From Lachnospiraceae bacterium (lineage in GTDB: Bacteria; Bacillota; Clostridia; Lachnospirales; Lachnospiraceae), in assembly GCA_028692395.1 (NCBI GenBank), contig JAQUXP010000036.1, positions 1 to 38,138 on the forward strand: DNA of 38,138 bases. The letters run 5' to 3'. Position numbers and translations under genes: made by a program. Each line of letters begins with the position of its first letter. The stretch's first letter is position 1. Below are positions 34,342 to 38,138 of the stretch, in pieces. A model generated the notes under the pieces. It was given only the letters and a program-made list of their open reading frames with translations, was not told where the DNA came from and did no database searches.

Positions 34342-37300
34342 TTGATAAGTTTAAGAAAAAGAATTGCAGCACTGGTAATATGCGCAGCAATGCTTGTTCC
34401 AACAAACGTTTATGCGGAACAGGATGTGACAGCGAATACGGTAAGTGTCAGTGATGAGACCATAGAGAACACTGCAGCTGATAGTAATGCAGACGGTAAT
34501 CAGGAATCGGCAGAGGATGTTCAGCCTGCTGCAACGCAGTCAGTAGATGGGCAGGTTAAGAGCTTAAGCGTTGGCTATCAGTTCGAAACCCGGACGGAAA
34601 CCGGAAAAGATGTTTTTATTCAACTGGGAACGGAACAGGATCAGTTATCTGAGGTGGTTTTGACAGTTGAAAAAGACAACACACAGTCCCAGATTACAGC
34701 AGACACCATTATTCAGAATGTTGTTGCTTTTCATCTGGAGAAAGATATGTCACTTTTACAGATAGCCGGCTTAAACAATGGTGAAAAATTTGCAACGGAT
34801 TTACGGCAGATTGATCAGAGCTCCGGTGAAACGGTTGCAGATGCAGCAGCTACAGATACAGCTACAGATGCAGCTACAGACACAGAGGATGTGTCTCTCT
34901 ATGTGGCAGAGAATCCGGAAAATAATGAGGAGACCATAACTCAGGCTGTATTAAATATGGAAGAAACCCTGCCAGCTATGCAGAACACGTTCTCTCTTGA
35001 TAATAAAGAAAAAATTGTGGTGATTGATCCAGGACATAGTTCAATTTCTACAGGAGCCAGTAAAACATGGAACGGTGTATTATATCGGGAAGAAGTTTTG
35101 ACCATGAAGATTGCCCGATATCTGAAGAGTGAACTTGAAACCTACAAAAATATAAAAGTATATCTTACCAGGGATGAGAATGGAAATCCATCTTTGTATG
35201 ACAGGGTAAAATATGCCAGTGATCTGAAAGCGGATGTTTTGGTTAGTATTCATCTTAATGCGGCGGGAGAGCATGAAAGTGAAACATCTGCTACTGGTGT
35301 AGAATCAATGGTTGCCAAAATAGGTACATATAATACTTCCAATGCGCAGGAAGGACAGACACTTGCGCGCTCTATCTTGGATCAGCTTGTGAATTTGGGA
35401 TTCAAGGATCGAGGTTTTGTGTTCCGCACAGGGGATTCTACATATTCTGATGGAAGTACAGCTGATTATTATGGAATTGTGCGCTATGGACAGCAGATGA
35501 ACGTGCCTTCCATTATAGTGGAACATGGTTTTATTAATAATCAAAGCGATTTTGAACGATTTTTTAGCAGCGAAGATGGATTAAAAACTCTTGCAGTTGC
35601 AGATGCAAAAGGAATTGCTTCTTACTTTGGAATTTCAAAGGATGCGTTGGCCACAGAGGGATGGAATATTGATTCCAATGGCAAAAAGTATTATGTATCC
35701 AACGGAAACCGTCTGTATGGCTGGCAGAAGATATCAGATCATACATATTATTTTGATGGGGACGGATTTTTGGTAACAGGAACCCCAGTAATTGCAAACA
35801 AAAAGTACTGGTTTGATGGAGATGGCATACAAAAGACTGGCTGGTTAAATTTTTGTGGAATGACCATGTATTTTAATCCACAGGATAATGGTGCTGCCAT
35901 TACCGGATATGCAGCAATTGATGCAAAAACATATGTTTTTGACAGTAATGGCGTGTTATATACAGGAAGTGGCACTCCGGTGGTCGACGGAAAGAAATAC
36001 TGGCTTCAAAATGGTGTGGTAACATCCGGATGGTTAGAACTAAATGGAATGAGACTGTATTTTGATCCGAATAATCAGTATGCGGCAGCTGTAGGTACGC
36101 CGGTTATAGAGGGAAAGAAATATTGGTTTAATGGAGAAGGAATACAGCAGACTGGATGGCTTATACTGGGCAGTATGAGATTGTACTTTGATTCTGCCCA
36201 AAATGGGGCATCCGTTACAGGATTTCAGATTATTGATTCTATAGCACGAATCTTTGACAGCAATGGTGTTATGTGTTCTGGAACTGGCACACCGGTTATA
36301 GATGGAAAAAAATACTGGCTGAAGGACGGAGTGTCATGTAGTGGCTGGTTAACCATGGGAAATATGAAGCTGTATTTTGATCCTGATGACCATAATGCAG
36401 CAGCTACAGGAATTCGGAAAATAGACGGAAAAACGTACTGCTTTGACGCTAATGGACTGATGCAGAATATGCCAGATGGAATGTTTGTCATAGACGGAAA
36501 AAAATATTTAGTTACCGATGGAAAAATTTTTACAGGATGGATGCAGCTTACTTCTGACTGGAGACTTTATTTTGATCCCAGTGACAACGGTGCAGCTGCA
36601 ACAGGCTTTAAGACCATCAATGATATAAAATATTATTTTGATGCAAATGGAATTATGTATAAAAACTGTATGCCAGTTCTTAACGGGAAAAAATATTATA
36701 TTCTCAATACTGGAAAGGTGTACACCGGATGGCTCCAGTTAACCTCCGAATGGAAGTTGTATATGAATCCGGATGATAATGGTGCTGCTTCTGTAGGATT
36801 TACTACTATTGGTAATAAAAAGTATTACTTTGATACAAATGGTATTATGAGTGCCAGTGGTATGCCCATTATCAACAATAAAAAATATATGATTAATAAG
36901 GATGGTTCTATTTATCAGGGATGGTTACAGCTTACGTCCGCATGGCGGCTGTACATGAATCCCGATGATAACGGTGCTGCCGTTATGGGATTCCAGACAA
37001 TTGATCACACAAAATATTATTTTGACCAGAATGGTATTATGCTTACAGGATTTCAGAAGATTGATGGGAATCAATATTATTTTGAAAAATCAGGCAGCAT
37101 GCAGTACAGTGGAACTCCAATAATAGAAGGAAAAAAATATGCATTTGATGCAGACGGAAAGCAGATTTTTGGCTGGTATCAAATAGGCAGTTTTAAACTG
37201 TATATGAATCCGGCAGATAATGGTGCGGCTGTAACAAGTTATATACAAATTGATAATGTACTCTATCAATTTAATTCGGATGGGGTTCTGATTAACTCAG

Positions 37301-37866
37301 AGGTACAGTATGTTACAATGAAAGATCCGGGAAACGGAAAAACCTACACGCTGGAGCCGCGGTACTTAACAGATCCGCAGGTTGGTACCGATATCACAGA
37401 AGCACAGTTTTTGGCAGCTGTACTCTATACGGAAGCTGGAAATCAGGGATTTGCCGGTCAGGTTGCTGTTGCCATGGTCATATTGAACCGAATGGAAAGC
37501 AATAGTTTTCCTGCTACTCTTCAATTTGTGATCTATGCGAAGACTCAGTTTGAGGTTGCCCGAGATGGTTCACTTACAAAATATCTTACTGCATTCAAAA
37601 ATAATGATGCAGCTACTCTGAAGTGGCTGAATAGTGCCCGTTCCCTGGAGGCAGCACAGGAAGCAATGAAGATTATGAATACTTACAAAAATGGTAATGG
37701 AAATAAAGTTATTGAGGGAATTACATTGCCTGCAGGTGTGACTGCTTTCAACTATCTGTACTTTATGACACCAGCTGCATTTACAAGACTTAATATTGAT
37801 CCGGTGGCATCGAATTCTATGACATATAACGGTCATGTTTTCTTTGAAAAATGGATTACCAGGTAA
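34342..37866 (+). CDS. dual peptidoglycan hydrolase: amidase, wall-binding repeats, SleB-type domain
   Basis: 1174 residues, secreted (signal peptide ~1-25, ending VYAE). After an acidic Thr/Ala-rich region (~26-220) comes an Amidase_3 domain (~224-430) with zinc-ligand motifs DPGH (H232), YREE, SIHLNA and catalytic VEHGFINN. Nine or so wall-binding repeats follow (~440-985), like those of the preceding protein. The C-terminus (~1019-1174) is a SleB/Hydrolase_2-type domain, TEAQFLAAVLYTEAGNQGFAGQVAVAMVILNR, with likely catalytic E1031. One protein could therefore cut both the stem peptide and the glycan strand. The TTG at 34342 follows AAAGGAG. Separation from the cell after division, autolysis or sporulation-linked lysis are possible roles. 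Confidence 0.9.
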   Translation: MISLRKRIAALVICAAMLVPTNVYAEQDVTANTVSVSDETIENTAADSNADGNQESAEDVQPAATQSVDGQVKSLSVGYQFETRTETGKDVFIQLGTEQDQLSEVVLTVEKDNTQSQITADTIIQNVVAFHLEKDMSLLQIAGLNNGEKFATDLRQIDQSSGETVADAAATDTATDAATDTEDVSLYVAENPENNEETITQAVLNMEETLPAMQNTFSLDNKEKIVVIDPGHSSISTGASKTWNGVLYREEVLTMKIARYLKSELETYKNIKVYLTRDENGNPSLYDRVKYASDLKADVLVSIHLNAAGEHESETSATGVESMVAKIGTYNTSNAQEGQTLARSILDQLVNLGFKDRGFVFRTGDSTYSDGSTADYYGIVRYGQQMNVPSIIVEHGFINNQSDFERFFSSEDGLKTLAVADAKGIASYFGISKDALATEGWNIDSNGKKYYVSNGNRLYGWQKISDHTYYFDGDGFLVTGTPVIANKKYWFDGDGIQKTGWLNFCGMTMYFNPQDNGAAITGYAAIDAKTYVFDSNGVLYTGSGTPVVDGKKYWLQNGVVTSGWLELNGMRLYFDPNNQYAAAVGTPVIEGKKYWFNGEGIQQTGWLILGSMRLYFDSAQNGASVTGFQIIDSIARIFDSNGVMCSGTGTPVIDGKKYWLKDGVSCSGWLTMGNMKLYFDPDDHNAAATGIRKIDGKTYCFDANGLMQNMPDGMFVIDGKKYLVTDGKIFTGWMQLTSDWRLYFDPSDNGAAATGFKTINDIKYYFDANGIMYKNCMPVLNGKKYYILNTGKVYTGWLQLTSEWKLYMNPDDNGAASVGFTTIGNKKYYFDTNGIMSASGMPIINNKKYMINKDGSIYQGWLQLTSAWRLYMNPDDNGAAVMGFQTIDHTKYYFDQNGIMLTGFQKIDGNQYYFEKSGSMQYSGTPIIEGKKYAFDADGKQIFGWYQIGSFKLYMNPADNGAAVTSYIQIDNVLYQFNSDGVLINSEVQYVTMKDPGNGKTYTLEPRYLTDPQVGTDITEAQFLAAVLYTEAGNQGFAGQVAVAMVILNRMESNSFPATLQFVIYAKTQFEVARDGSLTKYLTAFKNNDAATLKWLNSARSLEAAQEAMKIMNTYKNGNGNKVIEGITLPAGVTAFNYLYFMTPAAFTRLNIDPVASNSMTYNGHVFFEKWITR
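35661..37300 (+). repeat. wall-binding repeat array (second array)
   Basis: About nine units of the same type as the first array, here with the extra signature LYFDPxDNGAA. The last units (WLQLTSxWRLYMNPDDNGAA) are close copies of each other, which suggests recent internal duplication. Confidence 0.7.
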
Positions 37867-37871
37867 AACAA

Positions 37872-37910
37872 AAAAGGAAGACTTCGTAAAGGAGTCTTCC
37901 TTCTTTTGGA
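37872..37910 (+). terminator. rho-independent terminator after the dual hydrolase gene
   Basis: GGAAGACT and AGTCTTCC pair perfectly around a loop of about nine bases, followed by a T-rich TTCTTTT. It lies within ten bases of the stop codon. Confidence 0.85.
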
Positions 37911-38055
37911 GAATATTTTTGTTTCAAACAAAGAAATTCTGTGCTATGATAATTACGATACAGTTTTACAGAGCAGGGTGCTTTAACAGGGTTGTTCTAT
38001 CAAAAGATCAATGTTATAATTCTTAAGAGAAGTATCTTATTTTGAGCAATCAAAA

Positions 38056-38087
38056 AGAGCAACTGATCAGAAAACTACAGTTGCTCT
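38056..38087 (-). terminator. minus-strand terminator for a gene entering from the right
   Basis: AGAGCAACTG (38056-38065) pairs perfectly with CAGTTGCTCT (38078-38087). Read on the minus strand the stem is followed by a T run, so it ends a leftward transcript from beyond the window. Two minus frames stop near here, at 38100-38102 and 38086-38088, but only 12-17 codons of either are in view and the gene cannot be named. The 150 bases to the left hold nothing recognisable. Confidence 0.65.
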
Positions 38088-38138
38088 AAATATGATTCTT
38101 CACGATTGTACCAAATCGCGGAAGCTCAGCCAGTATGT

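Noticed and set aside
32161-37300. Clostridial toxin-type CROP domain
   Set aside because: The repeats belong to the same broad binding class, but the attached domains are wall enzymes and no glucosyltransferase or pore-forming module is present.
38086-38138. Transposase fragment at the right edge
   Set aside because: A minus-strand terminator shows that a gene enters from the right, but 12-17 codons are too few to identify it.

Overview
The window looks like chromosomal DNA from a gut-type, spore-forming Clostridia, most likely Lachnospiraceae. The reasons are moderate GC content, the sporulation genes gpr and spoIIP, many TTG and GTG starts after strong AGGAGG sites, a flavin reductase-rubredoxin fusion, and secreted wall enzymes with long arrays of choline/glucan-binding-type repeats. 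Genus assignment is inference. No rRNA, tRNA, CRISPR array, prophage or complete insertion sequence was found.

Layout. (1) 1-4011: a terminator and palindromic repeats, a Gfo/Idh/MocA oxidoreductase, a 261-bp foldback element between convergent genes, a minus-strand Lon-like AAA+ ATPase without a protease domain, and a divergent flavin reductase-rubredoxin protein. (2) 4012-7350: a candidate structured RNA or dispersed repeat, then a very large receiver/GGDEF/EAL protein of cyclic-di-GMP signalling. (3) 7357-14107: the conserved housekeeping and sporulation block holA, gpr (minus), rpsT, spoIIP, lepA, hemW. (4) 14246-21268: uvrA, mreB, recD2 and a ComF-type phosphoribosyltransferase. (5) 21420-26859: a tight run of two unrecognised membrane proteins, cdaA, cdaR, an HPr-family protein and a D-Ala-D-Ala carboxypeptidase. 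It links c-di-AMP synthesis with envelope building and a PTS-type phosphocarrier. (6) 26977-29715: a YfhO-family membrane protein. (7) 29850-31061: an AT-rich island carrying a frame-broken, secreted or anchored Asp-box beta-propeller gene with 42-bp tandem repeats. (8) 31187-37866: a lipoprotein, an L,D-transpeptidase with wall-binding repeats, and a dual peptidoglycan hydrolase (amidase plus SleB-type domain) with the same repeats.

Theme. Much of the right half concerns the envelope: MreB scaffold, c-di-AMP control of turgor and wall, D,D-carboxypeptidase trimming, YfhO-type polymer glycosylation, L,D-crosslinking and wall hydrolysis. Both cyclic dinucleotide systems are present, c-di-GMP at 4.3-7.4 kb and c-di-AMP at 23-25 kb. 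The items most worth following up are the 154-nt structured element before the c-di-GMP protein, the 261-bp foldback element, the two unknown membrane proteins in front of cdaA, the protease-less Lon-like ATPase, and the AT-rich gene whose repeat array is open in two frames.
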